Shown piece by piece: positions 34,608-41,738 of a DNA stretch of 64,000 bases. The stretch is from CAYQJL01 sp964573295. Its GTDB lineage: Bacteria; Eisenbacteria; RBG-16-71-46; CAIMUX01; WJJG01. The notes beneath the pieces are model-generated. The model worked only from the letters and a program-made list of their open reading frames with translations, searched no databases and had not been told where the DNA came from. The stretch's first letter is position 1. Every line of letters begins with the position of its first letter. Position numbers and translations under genes: made by a program. The stretch lies in NCBI GenBank assembly GCA_964573295.1, contig CAZNJE010000002.1, positions 133,283 through 197,282 on the forward strand. The letters run 5' to 3'.

Positions 34608-35864
34608 CTAGTCTGCGTGGTCCCGACCGGCGCTAGCCGGACCGGGGCTTGCCGGACCGGCGGGCACCTTGCCCTCGATGCTCTCGATATCCTTGTCCCC
34701 GCGACCGGAGAGGTTGATCACGATCAGATCGGCCTCGGGGTCGCCGCCCAGCTTCTTGACGTGGGCCACCGCGTGGCTGGACTCGAGCGCGGGCAGAATG
34801 CCCTCGGTGCGCGCGAGGTCGCCGAACGCCGCCAGGGCCTCTTGGTCGTCCACGTTGTGATAGGTGGCCCGGCCCGAATCCTTCAAGTGGCTGTGCTCGG
34901 GGCCCACGCCCGGGTAGTCCAGTCCCGCGGCGATCGAGTGCGCCAGCGCCACCTGCCCATCCTCGTCCTGCATGAGGTAGCTCAGGGCGCCGTGCAGGAT
35001 GCCGGGACTGCCCGTGCCCAGTGCGGCGGAGTGTCCTTCGGCCGATCCACCGGCCTCGACCCCCACGAGGCGAACGTCCCGATCGTCGATGAAGGGAACG
35101 AAAATCCCGAGCGCATTCGATCCACCGCCCACGCAGGCCACCACGTGGCTGGGCAGGCGCCCTTCGGCCGAGAAGATCTGCCGGCGGCATTCCTCACCGA
35201 TCACGCGCTGGAAGTCGCGCACGATGAGCGGATAGGGATGCGGCCCGACGGTCGAGCCGATGATGTAGTGCGTGTCGCGCACGTTGGTCACCCAATCGCG
35301 GATGGCCTCGTTGGTGGCATCCTTGAGCGTGCGGCTGCCACTCGATACGGGGACGACCTCGGCGCCCAGCATACGCATGCGAAGCACGTTCGGACGCTGG
35401 CGGGCCATGTCGACCTCGCCCATGTAGATCGTGCATGCGAGACCCGCCCGGGCACAGACGGTCGCGGTGGCCACACCGTGCTGGCCGGCGCCGGTCTCGC
35501 CCACGATGCGGGTCTTGCCCATACGCTGCGCGAGGAGGACCTGGCCGACGCAGTTGTTGATCTTGTGCGCGCCGGTGTGATTGAGGTCCTCGCGCTTCAG
35601 GTAGATGCGTCCTCGAATTCCATAGGCCTCGGTCAAGCGGTCGGCGGGGTAGAGCGGCGTGGGCCGGCCCGTGAACTCCGCCTCGATCTTGCGCCGTTCG
35701 GCGTGAAACGCCGGATCCTCGCGTGCACCCGCGTAGGTCTCGGCAAGCTCCTCCAGACAGGGCATCAGCGTTTCGGGAACGTACTGTCCCCCGAAGATCC
35801 CATAGCGCCCCACCCGAGGGGGGCTGCCGGCGCGGCTTCCCGTGACGGATGAATCTACTGACAC
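34608..35864 (-). CDS. trpB: Tryptophan synthase beta subunit
   Basis: 418 residues from a GTG at 35864, chosen for a perfect aaggaggtggcca site; it overlaps trpF by 10 bases. PLP Lys in NHTGAHKINNCVGQ, phosphate loop VGGGSNALG, RPTPLYPADRL, ETGAGQHGVA, and the sodium-loop region are all present. Joins indole with serine to make tryptophan. The last ~18 residues (VPAGPASPGPASAG) are a short low-complexity tail beyond the fold. Confidence 0.97.
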   Translation of the reverse strand: MSVDSSVTGSRAGSPPRVGRYGIFGGQYVPETLMPCLEELAETYAGAREDPAFHAERRKIEAEFTGRPTPLYPADRLTEAYGIRGRIYLKREDLNHTGAHKINNCVGQVLLAQRMGKTRIVGETGAGQHGVATATVCARAGLACTIYMGEVDMARQRPNVLRMRMLGAEVVPVSSGSRTLKDATNEAIRDWVTNVRDTHYIIGSTVGPHPYPLIVRDFQRVIGEECRRQIFSAEGRLPSHVVACVGGGSNALGIFVPFIDDRDVRLVGVEAGGSAEGHSAALGTGSPGILHGALSYLMQDEDGQVALAHSIAAGLDYPGVGPEHSHLKDSGRATYHNVDDQEALAAFGDLARTEGILPALESSHAVAHVKKLGGDPEADLIVINLSGRGDKDIESIEGKVPAGPASPGPASAGRDHAD

Positions 35865-36550
35865 GTGGCCACCTCCTTCAGAAAGGCCTCCACCCCGTTC
35901 ATGTCCTTGATGCCAGGTTCGCGCTCGACGCCGCTGGCCACATCCACCGCATGCGGTCCCACCGCCGCGATCGCCTCCCGTACGTTGGCCGGCGTCAGCC
36001 CGCCCGCCAGAAACAGATGCTCTCCCCGCTGCTCGTACCGACCGGCCTCTCGCCACAACGCGCGGCAGCGCCGGTCACGTTCGGCCACCGGCACGCCCTT
36101 CGGCAAATCCAGAAGCAGGTAGTCCGCGGCGCCCAAAGAGCTCAAGGTGTCCAAGCTGCCCGAGGTGCCCGAGGTGTCCAAGCTGCCCGAGGTGCCCATC
36201 GAAGACGGCGAATCGGTCTCCATACCCAGTGACACCGCACGGATGACGCTCACCCCACAACGTTCCCGCAGTGCGGCGCAGTACTCGGTTGTCTCCCGGC
36301 CGTGGAGCTGCACCCACTCGAGGCCGGTCGTCACCACCACTTCGATGAGTTCCTCGAGTGGCGCATCCACGAACACGCCCACCCAGCGTGCGCTGGGTGC
36401 CGCCTCACGCACCTCCCGTGCGTGGGCAGGAGTCACCTGCCGGGGGCTCGCGGCGAAGATGAGCCCCAGGAAGTCCACCCCCAACGCGGCGCAGGCGGCC
36501 GCGTCCTGGGGCCGGGTGATCCCGCACACCTTGACACGCACGCGGCTCAC
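35855..36550 (-). CDS. trpF: Phosphoribosylanthranilate isomerase, with repeat insert
   Basis: About 231 residues from a GTG at 36550, nine bases after acgagg; a TTG at 36559 is the alternative. Signatures: VKVCGITRPQDA with the catalytic Cys, GLIFAASPRQV, VGVFVDAP, VQLHGRE, the catalytic Asp in LLLDLPKG, and FLAGGLTPANV. Normal TrpF has ~200-210 residues; here ~25 Ser/Thr/Gly-rich residues (GTSGSLDTS repeated) sit between RAVSLGMET and AADYLLLD, before the strand that carries the catalytic Asp. They come from a 27-bp repeat. Confidence 0.95.
   Translation of the reverse strand: MSRVRVKVCGITRPQDAAACAALGVDFLGLIFAASPRQVTPAHAREVREAAPSARWVGVFVDAPLEELIEVVVTTGLEWVQLHGRETTEYCAALRERCGVSVIRAVSLGMETDSPSSMGTSGSLDTSGTSGSLDTLSSLGAADYLLLDLPKGVPVAERDRRCRALWREAGRYEQRGEHLFLAGGLTPANVREAIAAVGPHAVDVASGVEREPGIKDMNGVEAFLKEVATCQ
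36146..36199. repeat. 27-bp tandem repeat x2 inside trpF
   Basis: Two copies of a 27-bp unit (ggtgtccaagctgcccgagg start), the second with two end changes. They encode GTSGSLDTS on the minus strand and keep the trpF frame. Confidence 0.88.
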
Positions 36551-36566
36551 GGCTGGCAACCTCGTC

Positions 36567-37379
36567 TCATCGCCCTGTCCCTCTCAATGCGCGCAGCGTG
36601 GCGCCCGGATCGGTCGATTGCAGCAGCGCGGAGCCGATCAAGAAGGCGTCGACGCCCGCGTCCGCGAGCTCGGCGATCTGGTCGTGGTGGTCGATGCCGC
36701 TCTCGGAGACCGAAATCACATCACGGGGCAGGATGCGCAGCTGGCCTCGCGTGTTGTCGAGCGACACCGACAGGTCGGCGAGATTGCGGTTGTTGATCCC
36801 CAGAATGCGCGCCCCGGTGCCAATCGCCTTGCGCAGGTCTGCCTCGGCATGGCACTCGACGAGTGCCGCCATCCCCAGCCGCTCGATGAGCCGTTGCAGG
36901 GCGGTGAGCCGCTCGACCGAAAGAATGCGCACGATCAAGAGCAGCGCGTCGGCCCCGTTCGCCCGGGCTTCGTAGACCTGATAGGGATCGATGATGAAGT
37001 CCTTGACCACCACCGGAAGACGCGATACGGCACGGATGCGTCCCACGTCCGCCAGCGTCATACCGAAGTTCGCCGTGTCGGTCACGACCGAGATCGCAAC
37101 GGCTCCGCCCTCTTCGTAGATGCGGGCCAGTTCCTCGACCGGCCCCTGCTGACGGAACGTGGACACACTGGGCGACCGTCGCTTGATCTCGGCGATGATC
37201 CGATGCCCGGCACCGGCACCAGTACGGGGACCGGCGGGCCGCAGCGCCCCCGCGAAGTCGCGCAGATCACCGCTCTGGGCGGCCACCCTCGCTTCGAGCT
37301 GTTCCTGCGTCACCCGCTCGCGCTTCTGCGTCAGCTCGAGCTCCTTCTGCTTGACGACTTGATCGAGAAAGTCACCCAC
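36567..37379 (-). CDS. trpC: Indole-3-glycerol phosphate synthase
   Basis: 270 residues from a GTG at 37379 preceded by ggtgaggtgaag. Signatures: IIAEIKRRSPSVSTF, VVVKDFIIDPYQVYEARANGADALLLI with the catalytic Lys, LGINNRNLADLSVSL, and VSESGI. Closes the indole ring. Separate from trpF, unlike the E. coli fusion. Its stop lies 16 bases before the trpF GTG. Confidence 0.96.
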   Translation of the reverse strand: MGDFLDQVVKQKELELTQKRERVTQEQLEARVAAQSGDLRDFAGALRPAGPRTGAGAGHRIIAEIKRRSPSVSTFRQQGPVEELARIYEEGGAVAISVVTDTANFGMTLADVGRIRAVSRLPVVVKDFIIDPYQVYEARANGADALLLIVRILSVERLTALQRLIERLGMAALVECHAEADLRKAIGTGARILGINNRNLADLSVSLDNTRGQLRILPRDVISVSESGIDHHDQIAELADAGVDAFLIGSALLQSTDPGATLRALRGTGR

Positions 37380-37440
37380 GCTTCACCTCACCTCGCTTTT
37401 CAGGGCCTCCACGTGTCTATCGAGAACGCCAACCTTCCGC

Positions 37441-37553
37441 CAGGACGCCAGATCCCAGGAGGCCAGATCCCAGGAGGCCAGATCCCAGGACACCAGATCC
37501 CAGGAGGCCAGATCCTAGGACGCCAGATCCTAGGACGCCAGATCCCAGGACGC
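37441..37553. repeat. 15-bp tandem repeat spanning the trpD stop codon
   Basis: About 7.5 copies of a 15-bp unit (caggaggccagatcc and variants). On the minus strand a full unit reads WDLAS. The trpD stop TAG (37530-37532) is a one-base variant of the Trp codon of the unit. The array runs on for ~90 bases after the stop. Confidence 0.93.
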
Positions 37554-38552
37554 CTCCCGCAACCGACCCAGTAGTGCTGATGCGCTCCCGGAGGCGACCG
37601 TCTCCCGCGCGCGGGCCACCCCTTCGGTGGGCGCGGCCGCTTGGCCGGCCAGCACGGCCACGAAACCGGCGTTCAGGAGCACTGCGTCGGTCCGACCGCC
37701 CGGCTCGCCGGCCAGTACGCTTTCCAGGTAGGCGGCGTTCTCTTCGGCGCTACCGCCCGCGATCTGTGCGGCGCCGCTCACCTCCAGACCCGCCTCCGCG
37801 GGATGAAACGAGTAGGTCGACACCTTGCCGTCGTGCAGGGCGCTGATCCGCGTCTCCCCGGTGATCGAGATCTCGTCGCCGCCGTCGGCGCCGTGAACCA
37901 CAAACGCTGCTTCGGCGCCCAACACGCCCAGGACCTCCGCCATCGTCTCGGTCAAGGCCGCATCGAAGACACCCAGCAACTGACGTTTCACTCCGGCCGG
38001 ATTGGTGAGGGGGCCCAAGATGTTAAAGACCGTGCGGATGCCCAGTTGCTTACGCACGAGGGCGGCATGGCGCATCGCGGGGTGATGGCTGGGCGCAAAG
38101 AGGAAGCCGATGCCTACCTCCTCGATCAGCCGCGTCACCGACGCCGGCGGCAAATCGATACGCACACCCAGCGCTTCGAGCACATCGGCGCTGCCGCTGC
38201 GCGAGGAGATCGCCCGGTTGCCGTGCTTCGCGACGCGTACCCCCATGGCAGCGGCCACCAGCGCAGTGGCTGTGGAGATATTGAAAGTCCCCAATCCGTC
38301 GCCCCCGGTTCCGCACGTATCGACCAGCCCGTCGCACTTCGGCTCGACCGCCACGGCGTGCTCGCGCATGGCCTCGGCCAGGCCGGCGATCTCGCCCGAT
38401 GTCTCTCCCTTCGCGCGCAGCGCGATGAGAAAGGCAGCCAGCGCCACCTCGGAGACCTTCCCCTCCATCACCTCGCTCATCCAGTAACGGGCCTCTTCAC
38501 GTGTGAGGTCCTCGCGGCCGATCAGCCTTTCGAGAAACGTGCGACTCATCAT
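37530..38552 (-). CDS. trpD: Anthranilate phosphoribosyltransferase
   Basis: 340 residues, ATG ATG at 38552/38549 after ggagagatagc. Signatures: VDTCGTGGDGLGTFNISTATALVAA, KHGNRAISSRSGSADVLEALG, HPAMRHAALVRKQLGIRTVFNILGPLTNPA, and VHGADGGDEIS. It transfers phosphoribose to anthranilate. The C-terminus (EASWDLAS) lies inside the 15-bp repeat and the stop arises there. Confidence 0.96.
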   Translation of the reverse strand: MMSRTFLERLIGREDLTREEARYWMSEVMEGKVSEVALAAFLIALRAKGETSGEIAGLAEAMREHAVAVEPKCDGLVDTCGTGGDGLGTFNISTATALVAAAMGVRVAKHGNRAISSRSGSADVLEALGVRIDLPPASVTRLIEEVGIGFLFAPSHHPAMRHAALVRKQLGIRTVFNILGPLTNPAGVKRQLLGVFDAALTETMAEVLGVLGAEAAFVVHGADGGDEISITGETRISALHDGKVSTYSFHPAEAGLEVSGAAQIAGGSAEENAAYLESVLAGEPGGRTDAVLLNAGFVAVLAGQAAAPTEGVARARETVASGSASALLGRLREASWDLAS

Positions 38553-38587
38553 GCTATCTCTCCTGCTGCTTTATGGCGGGCTACCTT

Positions 38588-38694
38588 GCTCTGGTTGCGC
38601 TTGCCTCGCCTGCCCGGCTCGGCTTGCGTGGCTCGGCTTGCCTGGCTCGGCTTGCGTGGCCTCGCCTGCCCGGTTCGGCTTGCTCTCTGCGCCT
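38588..38694. repeat. Degenerate ~15-bp repeat between trpG and trpD
   Basis: Variants of ggctcggcttgcctg fill most of the 142-base trpG-trpD gap. No coding frame or start signal is seen in it. Confidence 0.7.
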
Positions 38695-39267
38695 CTAGCT
38701 CCGAGAACGCTGGAGGAAGTTCGTCAGTAGCTGTACTCCCTCCGGCGTCAGAATCGACTCGGGATGAAACTGCACGCCTTCGATGAAGCCCGCCCTGGCC
38801 CGCACGCCCATGACCTCGCCGTCGGAGGTGTAGGCCGAGATTTGCAGGCGATCGGGCACCTGCTGTTCGCGGACGATCAATGAGTGATAGCGGGTGGCGG
38901 TGAAAGGGTTCGAGAGGCCGTCGTAGATGGTGGTGCCGTCGTGGTAGACGTTCGAGACTTTGCCGTGCATCACCCGGTCGGCGCGTTCGATGGCGCCGCC
39001 AAAGGCGCTGACGATACACTGATGGCCCAGGCACACTCCCAGGATGGGAATCTCTTCTGCGAAGGCGCGGATCAGATCCACCGACACACCTGAATCAGCG
39101 GGCGTACCGGGACCGGGCGAGATGACCAATGTCTCGGGCGCCAGGGCCCGCGCCTGCTCGACGGTGATCTGGTCGTTGCGCACCACGCGCACTTCGGCAC
39201 CCAGGCCTCCCAGTGCCTGCACGATGTTGTAGGTGAATGAATCGTAGTTGTCGATCAGCAGGTGCAT
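38695..39267 (-). CDS. trpG: Anthranilate synthase glutamine amidotransferase subunit
   Basis: 190 residues. Class I glutamine amidotransferase: DNYDSFTYN at the start, SPGPGTP, nucleophile Cys in GVCLGHQCIVSAFGG, and the His/Glu pair in QFHPESIL. It supplies ammonia to TrpE; family members also serve p-aminobenzoate synthase, and no separate pabA is here. Two bases after trpE. Confidence 0.96.
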   Translation of the reverse strand: MHLLIDNYDSFTYNIVQALGGLGAEVRVVRNDQITVEQARALAPETLVISPGPGTPADSGVSVDLIRAFAEEIPILGVCLGHQCIVSAFGGAIERADRVMHGKVSNVYHDGTTIYDGLSNPFTATRYHSLIVREQQVPDRLQISAYTSDGEVMGVRARAGFIEGVQFHPESILTPEGVQLLTNFLQRSRS

Positions 39268-39269
39268 CG

Positions 39270-40805
39270 CTAAAACCCCTCCTCGGCGATCTCGATCGCA
39301 CGGGTGACGGCGCGAATCTTGTTGAGCGTCTCTTGGTATTCAGCCTCCGGATCCGAGTCGGCCACGATGCCCGCTCCGGCCTGGGCGTAGAAGGTGGTGC
39401 CCTGCATGACGAGCGTGCGGATCGTGATGCACAGGTCCATGTCCCCCTGGCGGCCGAAGTAACCCACCGCGCCCGCGTAGGGGCCGCGGGCATCGCCCTC
39501 GAGATCGCGGATGATCTCCATGGCGCGGATCTTAGGCGCGCCGGTCACCGTCCCGGCCGGGAAGGTGGCGCGCAGAAGATCGAACATATCGTGTTCCTTC
39601 TTCAGCGTGCCGGTCACCCGCGAGACGATGTGCATCACGTGCGAGTACTTCTCGATGTGCATCAAAGATTCGGGCTGGACCGAGCCGATCTCGCAGACCC
39701 GGCCCAGGTCGTTGCGACCCAGATCCACCAGCATCACGTGTTCGGCACGCTCTTTCTCGTTGGCGATCAGCTCCTCTTCGAGTTCCTGGTCACGCTGTGG
39801 GCTACCCCCTCGCGGACGGGTCCCGGCAATCGGACAGACCAGCGCCTGGCGACTCTCGAGCTTCACGAGCACCTCGGGCGAGGAACCGATGATCTGAAAA
39901 TCGTCGTAGTCGATGAAGAACATGTAGGGCGAGGGATTCAGGATGCGCAGAGCGCGGTAGATCTGAAACGGCGCCACGGTGGTCTCGCCGGCCAGACGCT
40001 GAGAGAGAACGATCTGGAAAGCGTCTCCGGCCAGGATGTGCTCCTTGGCCTGTTCGACTCGCTTGTGGAAGCTCTCCTCGGTCATGTTCGGCTGCAGGGT
40101 CTTGGCTGGAACGTCCCGCCCGCTCGCCAGACCGTGGTTGATCGGTGTCTGCAGACCACCCAGGAGCTGTTCGATCCGGGTCTCGGCCTGGCGGTAGGCC
40201 GCATCGGGCTCCCCATCAGCCGGCAAGGTGATGAACTCGATCTCGCTCTTGACGTGATCGAAGACGGCGAGCGTGAGCGGTATCAGAAAGCAGTAGTCGG
40301 GCAGCTTCATGCCGGGCTCATCGGGCACCGGCACGTTCTCGAAGTAGCGCACCACCTCGTAGCCGAGATAGCCCACCGCTCCGGCGAAGGCGGCTGGCAG
40401 GTCGTCGCCGTTCAGATCCTCATAGCGGGCGAGTTGCTCTCTCACTGGCGCAAAGGGATCCTGCGGGTCGACCAGTCGCCGTGACACGGCGTACCCACCG
40501 TCTCCGCCGTCCCCGACGTCTCCGTCATCCCGGCCGTCGCCGGCCCCCTCCGTCGTCCCGGAGCGGATCTCGACAGTCCCTTCCACCAGCCGGATCGTCT
40601 TCATGGGCCCAATGCCAATGAATGAGTAGCGGCCCACCTGGATGCCCTGCTCGACGGACTCGAGCAGGAAGGTCGCGCCCAGGGGCTTGAGCTTGAGGAA
40701 GGCCGAAACCGGCGTCTCCAAGTCGGCGGGAATCCGCCGGCGCAGGGGCATCCGTTGCCCGCGGCCGGCGATCCGGGAATACTCGTCCACTGTCGGGCTG
40801 ACCAT
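39270..40805 (-). CDS. trpE: Anthranilate synthase component I
   Basis: 511 residues; ATG at 40805 after ggagggcgttcg. Feedback site motif FLLESVEQG with the Ser that binds tryptophan in known enzymes, then PSPYMFFIDYDDFQIIGSSPEVLV, RPRGGSPQRDQELEEELIANEKERAEHVMLVDLGRNDLGRV in the catalytic half, GTVTGAPKIRAMEII and GAVGYFGRQGDMDL. Residues ~83-103 are a Gly/Asp insert (GAGDGRDDGDVGDGGDGG) in the N-terminal half. First structural gene behind the attenuator. Confidence 0.96.
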   Translation of the reverse strand: MVSPTVDEYSRIAGRGQRMPLRRRIPADLETPVSAFLKLKPLGATFLLESVEQGIQVGRYSFIGIGPMKTIRLVEGTVEIRSGTTEGAGDGRDDGDVGDGGDGGYAVSRRLVDPQDPFAPVREQLARYEDLNGDDLPAAFAGAVGYLGYEVVRYFENVPVPDEPGMKLPDYCFLIPLTLAVFDHVKSEIEFITLPADGEPDAAYRQAETRIEQLLGGLQTPINHGLASGRDVPAKTLQPNMTEESFHKRVEQAKEHILAGDAFQIVLSQRLAGETTVAPFQIYRALRILNPSPYMFFIDYDDFQIIGSSPEVLVKLESRQALVCPIAGTRPRGGSPQRDQELEEELIANEKERAEHVMLVDLGRNDLGRVCEIGSVQPESLMHIEKYSHVMHIVSRVTGTLKKEHDMFDLLRATFPAGTVTGAPKIRAMEIIRDLEGDARGPYAGAVGYFGRQGDMDLCITIRTLVMQGTTFYAQAGAGIVADSDPEAEYQETLNKIRAVTRAIEIAEEGF

Positions 40806-40860
40806 CGAACGCCCTCCTTCGATTTGCGGCCGTGTCGTCTCGTCTAATCTTCACTTCGGC

Positions 40861-40901
40861 ACATAGAAAGCGGCCCGCCACCTATTCAGATGGCGGGCCG
40901 C
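40861..40901 (-). terminator. trp attenuator terminator
   Basis: On the minus strand, GCGGCCCGCCA and TGGCGGGCCGC form a perfect 11-pair stem (40891-40901 with 40870-40880) with a 10-base loop, followed by TTTCTATGT. The T run is short but the stem is very GC-rich. It lies 56 bases before trpE. Confidence 0.8.
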
Positions 40902-40928
40902 CGTGGGAATCTCTGGTCTGGTAAGGGC

Positions 40929-41045
40929 CTAATGCCCAGGACTCGAACCACCGCGCGTCGCCATCTTCCGGGACGCACGCCACCATCGCCAGCTAATGAG
41001 GGCACTTAGGGTGCCCAAGCCGTGCCGGTGGATCTGGTGGTTCAT
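40929..41045 (-). CDS. trpL: trp leader peptide with three Trp codons
   Basis: A 38-codon frame, ATG at 41045, TAG at 40931-40929. It begins MNHQIHRHGLGTLSALISWRW and has Trp at codons 19, 21 and 22 (TGG CGA TGG TGG), then runs to SSPGH. A gagg site lies 11 bases upstream; a TTG two codons earlier is closer to it. Three Trp in four codons, placed before a terminator ahead of trpE, is the mark of a tryptophan-sensing leader peptide. No function of the peptide itself is expected beyond ribosome timing. Confidence 0.82.
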   Translation of the reverse strand: MNHQIHRHGLGTLSALISWRWWRASRKMATRGGSSPGH

Positions 41046-41131
41046 GATCAACGAATCCTCTTCTCTCCTGGGTCCGCCTCCCCACGCACCGTTGGGCAGA
41101 CGGATCCGCTGAAATTATCTTGTGAACCTAA

Positions 41132-41161
41132 ATGGTAGCCTATTAGCGGGGGCGTTGTCAA
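41132..41161 (-). promoter_or_regulatory. trp promoter
   Basis: Reading leftward: perfect TTGACA (41161-41156), 18-base spacer, TACCAT (41137-41132, 4 of 6 to consensus). Transcription would start near 41125, about 80 bases before the leader peptide ATG. Confidence 0.65.
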
Positions 41162-41194
41162 TCACTTCACTCCCCCACATGGTTCGATCCAGCC

Positions 41195-41617
41195 TTACAC
41201 CGCTGTACGTTCGGCCGCCACGGTGGTCAGATGCACCTCGGCCACCTCCAGCACGCCGTGCGGGCACTCCTTGGCGCATTGCCCGCAGGCGATGCACTTG
41301 ATCGGATAGGGCAACTCCGGGTGCTGGAAGATGGCTTCTTCGGGGCAGTAGCCCACGCACTGGAAACACCCGATGCAGGTCTTCCGGTTGAGCATCACGA
41401 CGCCCAGCTTGTTGCGCTTCAGCGCGCGGGTCGGGCACACGTCGATACAGACGCCGCACTGGGTGCAGACCTGCAACCGAACTCCTCCGCCGCGCCGCTC
41501 GGAGACGCGAATGGCCGAATAGGAGGGATCATCGGTATTGTAGTAGACCTGCGCGCAGCGGTGTTCGCAGGCCCGGACATTCTCACACTTCTCTGGATCG
41601 GTCTTCAGAAACTTCAT
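41195..41617 (-). CDS. Ferredoxin-like 4Fe-4S protein, aldehyde oxidoreductase type
   Basis: 140 residues; ATG after cagggagggacc. Cysteine groups: CENVRACEHRC near the start, then CTQCGVCIDVCP, CIGCFQCVGYCP and CIACGQCAKECP. This gives room for three classic 4Fe-4S clusters and possibly a fourth. The pattern resembles the Fe-S subunits that accompany aldehyde ferredoxin oxidoreductases and HycB/DmsB-like electron carriers. No catalytic partner is nearby. It lies just upstream of the trp promoter on the same strand. Cytoplasmic electron transfer is the likely role. Confidence 0.88.
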   Translation of the reverse strand: MKFLKTDPEKCENVRACEHRCAQVYYNTDDPSYSAIRVSERRGGGVRLQVCTQCGVCIDVCPTRALKRNKLGVVMLNRKTCIGCFQCVGYCPEEAIFQHPELPYPIKCIACGQCAKECPHGVLEVAEVHLTTVAAERTAV

Positions 41618-41716
41618 GGTCCCTCCCTGATGGTGTGTTCCTCAGGATGATTGGTGATCGGTCGAGGCACTGTCAAGCGGGGTCTGCGCCCCGGGGAAGG
41701 GAACCGCAGCGAAAGA

Positions 41717-41738
41717 GAGACGAGGTCTCGCTCGTGTC
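41717..41738 (-). terminator. Possible terminator after the phosphatase gene
   Basis: On the minus strand GACACGAG and CTCGTCTC (one mismatch) flank a 6-base loop and are followed by TCTTTCG; it starts at the stop codon of the RsbU-type gene. Weak. Confidence 0.3.

Larger units (their letters stand above)
40806..41131 (-). promoter_or_regulatory. trp leader RNA with attenuator structures
   Basis: Transcribed leader of ~320 bases between the trp promoter and trpE. It holds the leader peptide gene (40929-41045), a hairpin just after its Trp codons (40972-40979 with 40952-40959, 8 pairs), an 8-base segment AGATGGCG (40966-40959) that is fully complementary to CGCCATCT in the 5' arm of the terminator (40895-40888), and the terminator. 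Stalling at the Trp codons would cover the first arm, free AGATGGCG and block the terminator. Pairing was checked by eye only. Confidence 0.75.

Noticed and set aside
40936..40957. T-arm-like GGTTCGAGTCC in the trp leader, suggesting a tRNA or T-box
   Set aside because: No acceptor stem, anticodon arm or T-box consensus around it, and the stretch is explained as the end of the leader peptide frame.
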